Shown: in pieces, positions 32,378 through 44,870 of the stretch
Layout of the letters: every line of letters starts with the position of its first letter
Position numbering within the stretch: position 1 is the first letter of the stretch
Assembly (NCBI GenBank): GCA_932294295.1
Contig: OW028580.1
Span: forward strand, 23,856,975-23,920,974
Length of the DNA: 64,000 bases
From: Alitta virens
Lineage: Eukaryota; Annelida; Polychaeta; Phyllodocida; Nereididae
Reading direction: 5' to 3'
Program-made: the position numbers and the translations under genes
The notes under the pieces: generated by a model
Told to the model about the DNA's origin: nothing
What the model saw: only the letters and a program-made list of their open reading frames with translations
Database searches by the model: none

Positions 32378-34155
32378 GAGGTGTACCGATCCAGGAATTT
32401 ACCGAACCGATACCGATACTGTACTCTAGTATCGGCCGATACCGATGCCGATACCGATACCTGTGTTAGCTGCCAGCAAGTACTTAAGCAACCCCAGCTA
32501 TTTCACCCCCTCCTGTTCTCTGTGAGTCCAACTCCCGCCGCTCCACTAACAATCAAACATTTGTTGTGGAAGGTGTCAGTCTGATTGCAATTGTATTGGT
32601 CTGTTCAATTTCAATTCAATTAATTTATTCCATTCATTCTCACTCATTATTGTCATTCATTCAGTTTACAAACTTTCATAAACAAGAAAAGAATACAAGT
32701 TGACATTACATACAAAATCAACAATAAGATGTGATTAAACTAAATTCATAATTGCACTTCATTGACAAATCAACAAGCAAAGATAGTACACAGTTTTGCT
32801 TCAGCACAAATTAAATGCATAGCCTTGTTTTTACTTTGACCTTTGTTTTGCTTTTATTTGTGAAATTTCTGTGAAGGGAGACATTTATTACTTTATCAAA
32901 GAAAACATTAATGCAGCAATTAAGTGCAATCATCAACAGCAATTTTTTCTATATTCAAATATAATGAAATAAAACTATTCTTACGTAGGAACATTTACGA
33001 TAAATCCACCCTGACAAGTCAAAGCTGCATGGGAGTATGTTATTAAATATATTTTTCTTTTAAAATCATTAAGAGAAATGTGAGCTGTTCTGCATACTGT
33101 ATACTGCTCCAAAAGAATCGATACCTGTGCTTATTGCATACTAGATGAATTGAAGTTCCCATAATATACTTATAATGCAGGGCACTATAATAATGAGTAT
33201 TTCAAATGAATACTGTTGTTAATTTATGTATTATACCTTACATACTCCGGCCACAGCTTAATGATTCTATAGACATGCATGAACGCAGGATAAGAAAAGC
33301 AGTTTGTTCATGTGAGATAATTTCTTTCATATTGTTTGTGTTCAGTTCGCAATGTCTTGCAACTGACCCAATTGTACATATTATCTTATCTTACATAACA
33401 ATTATTCAGTATTCAGTTGGCATGTACGAAATACACAGCATGTATTTGTTTAATCTCACAATAGGCGACTTAGTAGTAGTAGTAGTAGTAGTAAAATTGT
33501 ATTTAATTTATTTTTTTGTCAGAGTCAAAATAATACATACAATTAAAAATGCAATGCATCTGTACGACCTACTCTACAAAACAACATAGTTAAAAGAAGA
33601 CAATGTTTAATATAAAATAAAGTGAGCATATACGATAAACACAGAGTCGTTTACCTTAACATTATTACAGCTACAGATTTAATGCATCTTTTATGAATAT
33701 TCAGCATGCAGAGAGTATCATAGGACGAGTCATTATCATTTGCTACAAAGCAAAGTTTTGTTCTAGAAAAGGAAACATCATCTTGTAGAGTATGTGTGTA
33801 TATATGGCATAGAATGGTGGACACTAGAAATAAAAGCATTTATATAAAAGTTTATCACAGCACTGATGAAACTTTAATATAATAAAATATGAAGTTAATG
33901 CGAGTATACTGCTCTGCTTGCTGACATAAAATGACAATTAAAAAAAAATTAATCTAACATCAATTGAATTGCGTCAGGGCCACTGCCTATGTTATCAATT
34001 AATGATGCGGTTGACCGATTCTAAGCGTAGGTGGCGCCCTAGATAGGGGCGTGGCAAGTAGATATCTACTTGGTATCGGCTCCATTTAAAACCGATCCAC
34101 TGATCCACCGAACAGATACCAAGGCCGATACCCGATGCTAATATCAGTACACCTC
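32378..34155. mobile_element. TIR-bearing DNA transposon, nonautonomous (1.78 kb)
   Basis: The ends GAGGTGTACCGAT and ATCAGTACACCTC are inverted repeats with one mismatch. Both subterminal regions carry many CCGATAC/GTATCGG words, which is common for hAT-like and related transposons with subterminal transposase-binding repeats. No transposase frame is seen inside. An exact target duplication cannot be shown. The superfamily is uncertain. Confidence 0.6.
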
Positions 34156-34506
34156 AAATGTTAACACCAAAATGATTTATTCAGTTATTAATGACTGACT
34201 TAACAAAATGGAAACATGTTGCGCTTCATTATATTTGCACAAGGTCTAACGCACACCTGCGGCCATCTTGTGTGTTATTATCTGATGGGATATAAGCTCA
34301 GTGCTTCTGCCAGGTTACTATAGAAACAGTGTGACAATTATAATTGCCATGCTCATATTTCAATTTTCCTTTGTGTTTCTATCAGGTTCCCTCCGGGCAT
34401 TCTTCTTTCTCCCCTACTTAATATACTATTTTTGTATCTATCGTTCCTGCGGGATTTTTCTTTCATTTCTGGCTTCTGGTTTCTATTTAATACACTAATT
34501 ATATTG
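34156..34506. other. No recognisable feature
   Basis: Intergenic DNA between the TIR element and the inverted repeat. Confidence 0.5.
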
Positions 34507-34581
34507 CTAATGGACTTTAAAAACGCATTATCTCGGATTTGTACAACATATTTTACCTGTGCGTTTTTTAAAGTCCATTAG
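34507..34581. repeat. Inverted repeat, 21-22 bp arms
   Basis: CTAATGGACTTTAAAAACGC and its near-exact complement GCGTTTTTTAAAGTCCATTA flank about 32 bases. It is probably a small foldback or MITE remnant. Confidence 0.75.
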
Positions 34582-36516
34582 TGTACTTGACTACATTTAT
34601 AAAATAACAGTAAAAGAAATATTATGTATTAGTCTGGCTGTCAAAATGTATTACACTCAAATTGTGCATATAGGTGATAAAGCAATATTATATCTTGTGA
34701 ATTGTATCTAAATTATTGGTCATCTGTGTGGTTGTTATTCAGTGGTTGCACTCAGGAGTTCTCTAATTACTGGATAAAACAGAATGAAAAAGTTACGAAA
34801 CAATAGCTTGTGAATCTCATCCAAATGCTTTTAGTTTTCATGATTTCATTGTCTAAATTACTATATATGTGTATGGACAGTTGATGCTGCACTGCTCATT
34901 CTGAAACACGGGGATGGCTCACTAGCAACCCAGGTAGGGTCTTAGGGCTATCCTCCTGGTCTGTTGTGATTTATATTTATATAGGTTATTTTTTTATGTA
35001 TATAGGTCACATAACAGACGAATAAACTGTCTTGAGTCATGAGACCTAGTTTTGTAGGAAACTGACTTCAGACACACTTATAGAATTGCTTACCAAGTGT
35101 TTTCTATTGCTTGATTTGAAAAAATAAGATAAGCTTAGATAAGATAATAATAATATATTATTTGACGTCGGAGTTGATGCAATTTTATCTGTCAAAAAAA
35201 GGAATGACGAGTATTGTGATGCACTATTAAGCAACTGAACAAACATGGTAATGATTGATTGAAAGAGCCAATTAAAGCTTTTCCTATATACAATGTACAA
35301 TATACATAATGCAATTATGTTTTTTCTTCTTCTTGTATTGTCTCTCATTGTAACAGCACCACATGTTCAATAAGTTTCTTTCAATATTAACCTTATTCAA
35401 TATTGTAAACAGCAATAAATGTTGAAATTATAAAAAAAAATCTTTATTAGAATAATTAATATTGATAAAAAATCTAAATATTCAATAATAATGCATTTCA
35501 TGTAAATATGCTGAATTTAATTTCATAGATCATTATCATCATTTCATTATATAGATTATATTTGTGACAAAAAAGGACTACAATATAATTTCCTCCACGA
35601 GTTACATGTCTATATACATGTTTTACAGTTTCTAATGTTGCACTTTTTCCTGTTGCATATAACCCTAATTGTTGCTTCCAAATGCGTCTTTAATTAGATA
35701 TACATAATTACCACAAGATGCCTTTCAAATCGCAAGAGAGTAGTAAACATATTTTTACGGCTTTTTAAGTTTGTTTTAATGGCATGTTGCTGCTGCAGTG
35801 TTTACCCATAGAGTCACCATGGTTTACCCAGTCAACCCCAATCTATTTATAGAGCAGAGCGTGACGTCAAGGTAAACGCTCCTTATAGATATTGTCAGAC
35901 CATGTCAATTTCCTGACTTCAGGATGTTATGTTACCATGGCAACCAATTATTGAATCCCACAATACCTTTATTTTATTTTACAAGAGAAAGAGAAATAAT
36001 CAAGATAAACATGAAATTTCCTTGGATTTTTCCATATTTGTAACTTTTGTCCATATTAGGCATTTGCTTAACACCAAATATGAAATTGGTTATGATATAT
36101 GTTCTTAACCCTTAAAAGTGAATTTTACAGTCTTCAAGGGCATCTTTTGCATTGTTAAATCTGGTTCAGCAAAACATAAAACACTAGATTTTAATTGATA
36201 TTAAGTGGATTGCTTGTGATTATTGAGATTATTGCATGGTCTATCATGACAGCCAGCTGCTACCCTAAGATTATGTGCATTTACTCTTAAACGTGCTATA
36301 TATTTCTAATGGTATTACTTTTCAGGTTAACAGTATGGTATGGTTCAGTCCTGCAATCATTCTTGAATATTTTGAAGGTTCTTAGTTTGGGGTATAACAT
36401 GTTGGACTTTAATTTTTTCTATTTCGTCATTATAGCTACGGTTATGTACATTTTCTGTCACTAATTCTACGTTATATTGTTTGAAAATTTTGACTACTTT
36501 GCTGTACCAGCTACAC
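34582..36516. other. No recognisable feature
   Basis: About 1.9 kb of AT-rich intergenic DNA. No tyrosine recombinase catalytic region is seen next to the DIRS fossil, where one would be expected. Confidence 0.5.
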
Positions 36517-38660
36517 TTATTGTAATATTTTGAATATTTGATACCCCAGCCTTACCCAGTATTTCACTATGTTGTTTTTGTGTCTGAGATTTTGTGTGTT
36601 TGAGTGAAACAAACGAAATGCATTCCAATTTCTCTGGTAAATATCTGCTGTGGAAATCTGGAGGGAGGCTTTTAGCAGCTTGTGAAACTCAGATTGAATT
36701 TTGCTAGTGTTAGGTGGAACCAGCGTAGGGGATGGCAACATCCCATATTTGCTGAGGAGCTCCTTGGTGAAAGCCTGTTGAGAAATAAGATCACATAATG
36801 TGTTATTTACGCCAGGAATATGCTGATCAGTAAGAAGGATGTTATGCTGCAAAACGACTAAGACAAGTGGGCGCAGTATCTGCATGATAAGGGGGCATTT
36901 GGAAGTTTGATTATTTAAGATGTGGACAACAGCTATGTTGTCTGTGTAGAAGAGATTATTGCTATTTTGGAGCTTTGTAGCAAACATGGCTATAATAACA
37001 TAGACGGGGAAGTGTTCGAGTACTGTGATATGGAGATTCTGCCAAAGTGGGGGCCAAAGGCCCTGTATCCACCGGGAACCGTAGATGGCGCCAAATCCAG
37101 TTTTTTACGCGTCAGAAGCTAGCTTGATGGCCGTGGACTTGCTTGATTGCCATGTATCTTGGCTTTATCATGGTAATGCCATTGTGATGTGCAAGGAAAT
37201 CTGACCAGGTGGTTAAGTCAAGTTTTGTGTCCTTTGCGGTCATGGAGACGCCTCAGGAAAGCTCGCCCACAGGGAATGATTGTTGTTGAAAATTGTAATT
37301 TGCCAATAAGTGATTTCAAGTGTGAGGGAACGTTTAGTAAAAGCTATTTGGAGATCCTGGTGTTGCCTAAGCTTAGTTGGTGGTAGTCGAGCCTGCATGG
37401 CCAGAGTGTCAAGTTCAACGCCTAAAAAGGTAATTGTAGTGGAAGGGCCTTCTGTTTTATGTGGTGCTATCGGTACATTAAGGTAATGGCACAATGACTG
37501 GAAGGTGTTAAGATCTCGTAAGCACCGTTCGTGTGTTGGTTGGACAAACAGGAAATCATCTATTACCTTAACAGTAGATTTGAAGCAGTGTGTGTGTGTG
37601 TGTATGATTAGGGCTTTACGTCCTGTATTTCTGCACCAGTTGGGCTAATTAGGACAGGCAGAGACCATGGCAATGAGACGAAGGAGGAAACATCCAACTT
37701 AGGCTCCACCGGGAATCGAACCCGGGACCCAGCGGTTGGAAGCCCAGAGGGCTACCTCTGAGCTAGGCCCCCGCCCTAGATTTGAGGCAGTATTTTTTTT
37801 GGAGAATCCATTGAAGGGCTGAGGAGAAAGCCTCAAATATGCCGCATGATGGTGCCCCCATACTAAGCATTTTTTCATTATAATACATTCCATCAAATTG
37901 GAAACCAAGCAAGTGGTAATGTGATGGGCTGACAGGTATTATCCTGAATGCGTCTGCTATGTGGCTTTTGGCTAGATAGGCATTAGGAGAGTGATGGTGA
38001 ATAAGTTGTATAGCATCATGGAGTAATTGGTATTTAACAGTAGTATATGAGCGGTCTATGTCATAGTTGAATGAATTAATATCGTACGGGTAGGAGAGAT
38101 TATGAAGTAATCGATACTTTCCAGGGGTAGACTTTTCACGGAGGGCAAGCGGTGAACATTTAAAGTTGGGGAAGGGCGGAGTTGTGAATGGGCCAGCTAT
38201 GCGGCCAAGAGCAATTTCATGTTGAATCTTTTGTTTGACTATGTCCGGCAAGTCGAGCACTGTTTGGGAATTCTCAGATTGGAGTGGGGTATCTGGCCCA
38301 TCAAAATGTAGGGAAAAACCCTGGACAAAGCCATATAATATACTATGTAGTCATGGTGTGGGTAATTCTGCAAGAGGTTACTTAGTCTCCTTGCGTTTAC
38401 CGGAGTTGGAAGGGTGGTGTCGGTTGTGGGAGTCGGTGGAGTGGTCCTGGCGATATGGGCGTCTGTTGGTGTAGCAGGGCTGGAACATTTGGTGATTACA
38501 GCCACAGTTGGTGCAAGTGTGGCGGTAAGTGCATTGCTGGTTTTCACACCTTGTTCCTTTCTGGTGGTATGAGAAGCAGTACCCGAATGGCACTCGAAAA
38601 GACTTGGCGAAAGGGCTACTGGGAGGCCTATGAAGCGTTGGCCGGTTTCTTGGTGTTTGA
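36517..38660 (-). pseudogene. Fossil DIRS-like tyrosine-recombinase retrotransposon
   Basis: Reading the - strand from 38660: a Cys/His-rich gag-like finger (YRHTCTNCGCNHQ); a segment typical of DIRS elements before the RT (SNLLQNYPHHDYIVYY); an RT core at 38260-37780 (LRHNLSYP-type start, then AYLAKSHIADAFR and LSMGAPSCGIFEAFS); an RT end (FLGVELDT); and RNase H (YTDNIAVVHILN, HIPGVNNTLCDLIS) at 36980-36780. The N-terminal region of a tyrosine recombinase (ADIYQRNWNAFRLF) ends at 36517, and the catalytic R-H-R-Y part is missing. Several frame changes and an inserted SINE make it nonfunctional. Confidence 0.82.
37590..37775 (-). repeat. tRNA-derived SINE inserted in the DIRS fossil
   Basis: The - strand starts near 37775 with GGGGGCCTAGCTCAGAGGTA (A box) and has a good B box, GGTTCGATTCCCGG, near 37715. 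The body matches 30001-30210. It interrupts the RT region of the DIRS fossil, so it is younger than that element. Confidence 0.8.
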
Positions 38661-38950
38661 ATTTTGTTTTTGAAATATTTAAAGAAAGTCTGTTTAATTG
38701 AAGCCATTCAGTTAATTCTGGAGTTCATTATTGAAAGTGGAAAATGTCATTGTTCTTGATTCGAGGGTAGCTACTAAGGTGGTATCATCCGCATATATAA
38801 TAAACTTAAAGAGGTCTGAAGATCTGGAAAAATCATTAATATATATTAAAAATAGTAATGGGCCTAATATGGATCCTTGAGGAACACCTTTGCTAATATT
38901 TAGCTGATCTGAGCAGACATTTTTGTATGCTACGTATTGTCTTTTGACTT
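38661..38950 (-). pseudogene. LINE reverse transcriptase fragment
   Basis: The - strand from about 38945 encodes the hallmark block of animal LINE RTs: ISKGVPQGSILGPLLFLIYI followed by the catalytic FIIYADDTTL. A TAA near 38713 and a frameshift follow, then an NRLSLNISKTKF segment, after which sequence typical of DIRS elements begins abruptly near 38660. It is a truncated CR1/L2/Jockey-type copy that cannot be active. Confidence 0.85.
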
Positions 38951-40260
38951 ATGGTATTAAAGGTCTAAAAATGAAATTACAGAATAATTAGATGATCGTG
39001 TGCTGAGTTTACGCAATTCTTGAACTTACAAATGGGCAATTCATAAAAATTGAGGACTTCAGCAAAGTTATGTAAACAAAAATGCAATGAAAATAATGTA
39101 TATTGAATTCAACTTTATAAAGCAGTTAATCAGACAAATTAAGTTGCATATTGAATTTGGAATTGAATTGAATTTATTTATATCAAATGTGTTGTGCAAA
39201 TCATACAACCACATACAAAATGAACTGGGACAATAATTAAAATTTAGAAATGAATAAAATACATGGTTTTGTTAAGGGAACACACACAAAGCGAAGGCTC
39301 AATTATACTTACACCATTTAACATGGTACATGGGAAATATTATTCACATTTTGGTTAAGTAACAATGAGAAGAAAAAAAGAAAATTATAGAATACCATTT
39401 AGTACTAAAAGAGAAAGAAAAGTTAATTACATTAGTAAAACACTACACAGGCACACATAGTTCAACTTGTAAGAAATGACAAACATGCAAGGATAGAAAA
39501 GAAAATACCTACGAAAAAGAAGGTATTGTATAAGTTATATTTTGGTATATAACTTTATTTGTTTGATCAAGGAAGTTGAATGCAAAATAATTCTCTGTCT
39601 GTCTCCCATTGCCAAAAGAAAATCACTAAACCCTCAGCGAATCCCACATAGCACACAGGCATCATTGAAATTGTGAAGTGTTTGTGGGACGCACTTTGAT
39701 GATAACAAAAACCCTTTTCGAACTTTGTTCGCTGAGGGTTTAAAATGATAACTGTAGGTACTGTGGTTGTACATGATTTGTGTATATAATTACCCCTGGC
39801 CTTGCTGATTGTTGGTAAGTAAAGCAACACCAAATATTACCCAGAAACTGAACACACACAGTTTATATGGATTTGTTACTTATCTCGAAAGGATGTATTT
39901 CAGTTCCTACTCATCCAATTGTAATATTCCAAATTGCTATGTATGCAAATGTTAGGAAATGCAAATGTTAGGATTGCTGTCCTGACAAATTTGTACTGTA
40001 TGCTTGAATTGACATAAGAAAGTATATACAACTACAATTTGGTGGCACACATTCTAGCGGCATTCAGTGCCTTATAATGTGGGTCTCCATGTGCCCGGAC
40101 TTTCACACACATTTCTTGAATTTATAATTAGTATTTATAGATAATGTCCCAAATAAATGTCTTCCAATATGTCAATGAATAAAATCATCTGTCTGTCTAT
40201 CACTTACTTAACATATCACAATTATCACTACTTACTCCTTATGAAAAAAACAACAACAGT
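38940..40260. repeat. Dispersed repeat copy A (about 1.3 kb)
   Basis: It matches 48745-50050 over most of its length (shared words CATACAAAATGAACTG, ATACATGGTTTTGT, GTCTCCCATTGCCAAAAGAA, TTACCCCTGGCCTTGCTGAT) in the same orientation. An end fragment is inverted at 10311. There is no coding capacity. It may be a large nonautonomous element or the noncoding part of an autonomous one. Confidence 0.75.
39627..39742. mobile_element. Small MITE (116 bp) inside dispersed repeat A
   Basis: TAAACCCTCAGCGAA and TTCGCTGAGGGTTTA are perfect terminal inverted repeats including the flanking TA. The corresponding site in copy B (near 49500) lacks this sequence. Confidence 0.8.
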
Positions 40261-40289
40261 ATTTTCAGCTGACTTGTCAGTTAAACATG

Positions 40290-40520
40290 ATGGATATAAG
40301 TCGTAAGCCCCAGTCACACTAGCCGGTTTTGCCGTAGTGAACCCATAGTATTACGCAATTGTTACGCAACACGCTACCCAGCTCCAACCCGGCAGCTACC
40401 AAACGACTACCCGTGGATACTCAGCGATACCCGCTAAGCACCCGTGGGACCCGTGGCCAAGCCGGGAGTTTCGAGCCTGGTAGCCGGTTGTGCCACGCTT
40501 GCAAACAATCTGCCTTGACC
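40290..40520. repeat. CACTA-like GC-rich repeat with ACCCGTGG units
   Basis: It begins CCCAGTCACACTAGCCGG and carries degenerate ACCCGTGGxx units. Its style, GC-rich and CpG-rich with 10-12 bp degenerate units, resembles 1-640 and 45970-46300. No gene is present. Confidence 0.45.
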
Positions 40521-40684
40521 GTTACGTTACTCCTACAACTATAGTGGGACTGCCTTGTTTATTACAAGCAATGACATTGTTGCACACTGATGGCCAAACA
40601 GGTAGTTTGGGCAAATAATGCCATATTTTGTTTACTTGTCCAATATGTTTGCTGTGTTTGTCAAAATTCACTATGGCCAATACT

Positions 40685-40830
40685 ATCAATTCTGGTGGTC
40701 CAGTGGTAGTGTGCTCAACCTCTGATCCCAATGTAATTGGTTCAATACTGATAGGGACTCCCATTGATAAATGGTTTTGGTTCCTTCACAGTCATGGAAA
40801 CCTACATTTGTATAGTCACTCGTACATACA
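40685..40830 (+). repeat. Probable tRNA-derived SINE fragment
   Basis: GGTGGTCCAGTGGTAGTGTG resembles a tRNA A-box region and GGTTCAATACTGATAGGG a weak B box about 45 bp later. It is degraded and the family is unclear. Confidence 0.45.
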
Positions 40831-41140
40831 TGAAAGTGAAGAGAAAGAGAACCCAGGACATCAAGAAAAATGCAGAACAAAGACAATTCAAAGTACAACT
40901 CTGCCCTGCTGTTGCTACGGGAAAATCTTGGAAGATTTGGGAAATTACCCAGATATTAGTTTGAGCATTTAAATTTCTGGGCGGATGGCATTGCCAGAGG
41001 GACTTACAGTGGCATAGATGATGAACCAAATTGGGAGAAACATTAAGGCGAAGTCGGGGTGTGTCCCATTGCCCCTGGGGTTCTGAAGCGACAAGGCCAG
41101 TCCGAAAACGGAATTCTTTCAACAATAACTACTCCTGCAG

Positions 41141-41434
41141 GCTGAGGATTCAAAAAGGACAGATGAAAGCTTCACATCCTCGGCAGACTCACCTATACAA
41201 TCGAATGCAACTAGAGTTAAAGCATTCTTGGACAAGAACGGCTTTGAAGAGATTTCAGGAATGTTCCTTGTAAATGACATTGATGGCAGTACATTACTTA
41301 GCATAGACAGAGAAATGCTCATGTACATAGGTTTAGAAAAAAGCAAAGCTAAGGTGCTTACTCTGAGAAAAAAATGTAAATGTGTAAACTACTTACTAAA
41401 AGCAATAATCAAGAGAAGTTGTTCATTTTTGTAA
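41141..41434 (+). CDS. SAM-domain exon of an unidentified gene
   Basis: After a good acceptor (ACTACTCCTGCAG), the phase-0 frame runs 98 codons to a TAA. Residues about 30-80 read as a sterile alpha motif: VKAFLDKNGFEEISGMF, then NDIDGSTLLSIDREMLMYIG and KSKAKVLTLRKKC. This is the usual helix order and the IDG..LL signature. SAM domains mediate protein-protein and sometimes RNA contacts. The exon could be terminal (stop at 41432-41434) or spliced earlier at one of two GTAAA sites (41374-41390). The rest of the gene is not identified. Confidence 0.7.
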   Translation, partial: AEDSKRTDESFTSSADSPIQSNATRVKAFLDKNGFEEISGMFLVNDIDGSTLLSIDREMLMYIGLEKSKAKVLTLRKKCKCVNYLLKAIIKRSCSFL

Positions 41435-41625
41435 TTTTTCAAACAATAAGAACAGCGTAAGAAATGACAATTTTTGTCGAATACAATTAAATTTGTATAT
41501 AATAGAAATCTTAAATAATTGTTTTCTTTATCTCCCATTTTACTCAATTTCTAATATCCACATGCCGTTATGTAATTTCTAGCATTCTCAGATGACACAG
41601 CCTCATCCGCTGGTAGCAAAGCTGT

Positions 41626-41830
41626 CTAATTAGGGTGTTGGCGGGCAATGTCTTGATTGGTCATAAGCCAGCGTTTGATTTGGTTGAAGGCCATTTCAAT
41701 GGGGTTCAAATCAGGTGAATGAGGTGGCAAAAATACTGCAATGGCTCCTTTGCTTTGTATGAGAGCAATTTCTTCATTGTGGATGGAACAATGACAACTG
41801 ATCTTGGTTCACTGTGACAAAAGCTTCCAA
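41626..41830 (-). pseudogene. Tc1/mariner-type transposase remnant
   Basis: The - strand frame ending at the TAG at 41626-41628 encodes the end of a DDE transposase: a CSIHNEEIALI segment, then VFLPPHSPDLNPIEMAFNQI with the catalytic Glu in NPIE. The residues before CSIH, where the second catalytic Asp is expected, read SCH, so that Asp is lost. Upstream sequence has decayed. It is a fossil fragment. Confidence 0.8.
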
Positions 41831-41883
41831 GGTGGGGCAGGACTTCAGGCTGCACTTAATCATTATTGATATGCACTAACATG

Positions 41884-41961
41884 TATGTTTACTTATAAAT
41901 CTAGCTAGGTATGTTTACTTATAAATCTAGCTAGGTATGTTTACTTATAAATCTAGCTATT
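41884..41961. repeat. 26-bp tandem repeat, three copies
   Basis: TATGTTTACTTATAAATCTA followed by GCTAGG repeats at 41884, 41910 and 41936. The copies are identical except at the last edge. Confidence 0.92.
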
Positions 41962-43930
41962 TACACTACAAGGGGATGCATGACTCTGCCAGCTTATCAA
42001 CCAGTCATAAAAGTTATCAATCTATATAATTATAGGCTCATAGCAAGTCCTACTTTAAATATTAAAGACTCAGGGATTCTGTCTTAAGATCACTTAAGCA
42101 TTAAGTTGCATTCCCTGTGCTTGGCTTTGAGAAATTTCCATTAATTCCAGAATTCCTGAGTTAAGCAATACCTCAACATATTGGCTGCAAATTGCATTCC
42201 TTTATGCTGGGTGTTTATCCCAGGCTAAAAATAGCTGCAGGACAAAGGTTGGGACTGCAGAACCCCTTTGTCCTTGCAGCATGTTAAGACTATCAAGTTA
42301 ATTGAATTAAGGTTGGTAGGCTGGTGGCCTTAACAGTTTGAGGGACCATCTCCACAGATTGAGAAGGTCCCTACCCCGACATGCTCCAGTGAGCATGATC
42401 CTTATTGGTTGGATCCCTTTGGATCACTCTCAGGATTGGTTGTATTGATGTGCATGATTGATGGCAGAGATGCCTGAGTGATTATTAATCCCTTTATAAG
42501 GGCCTGCATTAATAAAAATCAGCAGTTCTTACTTGACTTGTGAGCTGAGAAAGCAAGCCATCTTGTTTGTCTTACTTGGTTGTTTTACTACTTGGAAGTT
42601 GTCTCTATCCTGAGACTTGATGAAAGTCACTGTGGCTGAGTCTCTCTGATTTGACTGCCTACCTGGATCATCTCTCATAGCATGAGATTGGAGTCTGATA
42701 CACCATCTTTAGAGTCATGATGGACGGACTTTTACACTTTGGTACCCCTTTTGCATATTTGCATTGAAATGTTGTACTGTTGTGGTAACTTCACAATAAG
42801 ATCCAAGTCTGATGAACTGTTTTATTTCTAGTTCCAAACAACACATAGCTACACAAGCAAAATCACATCTTCCCCAGGTGTCGCCACTCTCTATCTGCCC
42901 TAGAGGGCACCACTAGCGTCTTTAGATGTTTCATCAATAAAGACAAATTGGGGACTTTGCATTTTGGCTACGAAACCAATATTCAGCACACAATTCTTCA
43001 GTGCTGATGGGCAATGATGCTTAATTTCTTGTGGGTGTATCCCAGCCGAAGTAAATATCTGCCTATAGTATCAAGCATCCGGCAGAAGAAGTATAGTGGG
43101 TAAATTTGCTATTCTATAAATTAATTGATAATTTCATGTATTAGTAAATGTCACTTACATGTAATAATTCGCTGGGAATTGTGAGTGTATTTCACTTCTG
43201 CAGTTTCATTGTAGATCGTAAAGCCTTTGCCTTCCAAATGAAATTTAAAAATAACACGCCACCTATTATCATCACAATATGACTGGCACACTTCGATGGC
43301 CTGTTGACTACTCTTTGATGCAATCAGCTGTAAACGAAGACCTTAAATGACTTCAAAAATGGGTGAATTTAACTTCTTTTTTTTCGTCACAAGTGTCAAA
43401 CTCTACCACAAGCATACTATTAAGTCATCTCTATTAATTAAGGAGTAATTAGCCCTCTATTTTCTATAGGTGGCACACCAATAGAACTAGGTCAAATTTA
43501 AAGTGGCTTGGACTCTGGTGACTCACCAGGTTGCCATGGTTACAAAATTCTTGCAGCTCCCACTGACCAGTGCTGACCCACTTGGTGACAGGAAGATGGC
43601 TATGAGTGGATGATTCTTGTAACTGTCACTGTGGACCAAAAATGTGGACTTACCATGATTTAGTGGGCTAAATATAATGAAAACCTGCTGTAATGACACA
43701 AGACAGTCACTGCAAACTATTGTGAGTACTTTCTGAATTTTTAGATAGATTCAAGTAGTATCATTTTAGACCACTTACCTAAATGATGCTGGTTTACACT
43801 ATCGAGAAAAACAACATATATTGCATCCTACTACAACTAACTCAACAGAGCAGCATCTTTCTCAGATGCATCACTTTAAACCAAGCTAATTTACTACGAA
43901 AAAAAAACAACTATGTATCAACTTACCTTA
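41962..43930. other. No recognisable feature
   Basis: About 2 kb of intergenic DNA. No exon, RNA gene or family repeat is recognised. Confidence 0.45.
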
Positions 43931-44870
43931 TACAGGGTGCGCCATAAAAACTTGCACAAGCAGCTACTGCTACCTCTTTTGTTATTACCTCAATTGACTG
44001 TAATCGCATGCAGCTGCAATCATACACACGAAAGTAATAATAGTCCTAAATTATGTTTATAAATATATTTTCGTTTTTCCTCAAGAATTATAGATAATAT
44101 GGATCTAAATATAGCACATGCACACTTATCACACCTTCGGGTGATTTTCACCTCGGCTTTTGCAATATAAGCATTAGATTATGTCACTGATCATACAGAT
44201 GTGTTACAGACACCTTTCTTGACCTTTGCCGCCAAAAATAGGGCAAATAGATTCATTTTTAATAAGAAGGTAGAGCATTGACACTTTTGAGGCGGAAAGT
44301 GCCATTTTGGATTTTGGTCAATTTTCTGTCTTTTCTGTCTAATTAACTGGCCAATCCTCCTGAAAATCATGTGATTATTTCGAGATTAGTTGTAAATTCA
44401 AAAAGTCCCTCTGGAATGCCATTATATTTCTGTTTTAATTTCATGACCTTGCTGAATCAAAACTGAAACCAACCTTCTTATCATCTAATACCTTGATATA
44501 TATATGCACATATAAAAACATTGAAGGAGGATTCTGTGCAAATATGATATTTTCTATGGCTTCAGAGGTGTAGTAACTAGGAAATATCTAATTTGTAAAC
44601 CTACTGCAACTAGAGACACCATGCAAGCAGACAGAAATTTGACTTCTGTGATGTGTATCACTCAGAACAAGCCCTGCAGCATGCACCCTCTCAATAATTC
44701 AGATACTGATATTGTCTAACATTATAAGATCAAAAATATCACAATGACCAATTGCTTATACCCCTAACTAAATGTGGCAAAACTTTAAAAGACTTCATAA
44801 GCATTTGAGTAACCTAGAGCTATCCCGAAAGTAGAGATGCCTTGTGCAAGTTTTTATGGTGCACCCTGTA
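43931..44870. mobile_element. TIR MITE / nonautonomous Tc1-mariner-like element (940 bp)
   Basis: The ends TACAGGGTGCGCCATAAAAA and TTTTTATGGTGCACCCTGTA are near-perfect inverted repeats (about 30 bp with the following CTTGCACAAG/CTTGTGCAAG) bounded by TA. A second copy starts at 63020. No transposase is encoded. The TA ends and the terminal pattern fit the Tc1/mariner superfamily. Confidence 0.88.

Noticed and set aside
33206..33589. 127-codon ORF
   Set aside because: It lies inside a TIR element and crosses an (AGT)n run giving poly-Val; no domain.
37700..37775. tRNA gene on the - strand with a good B box
   Set aside because: The same head and body occur at 30130-30207 and the sequence sits inside a dead retrotransposon. 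It is a SINE.
40628..40972. 114-codon ORF as a gene
   Set aside because: It covers a tRNA-like SINE fragment and shows no domain or splice context.
43931..44870. Possible transposase gene inside the TIR element
   Set aside because: No frame over 60 codons with a DDE-type motif is present inside it.
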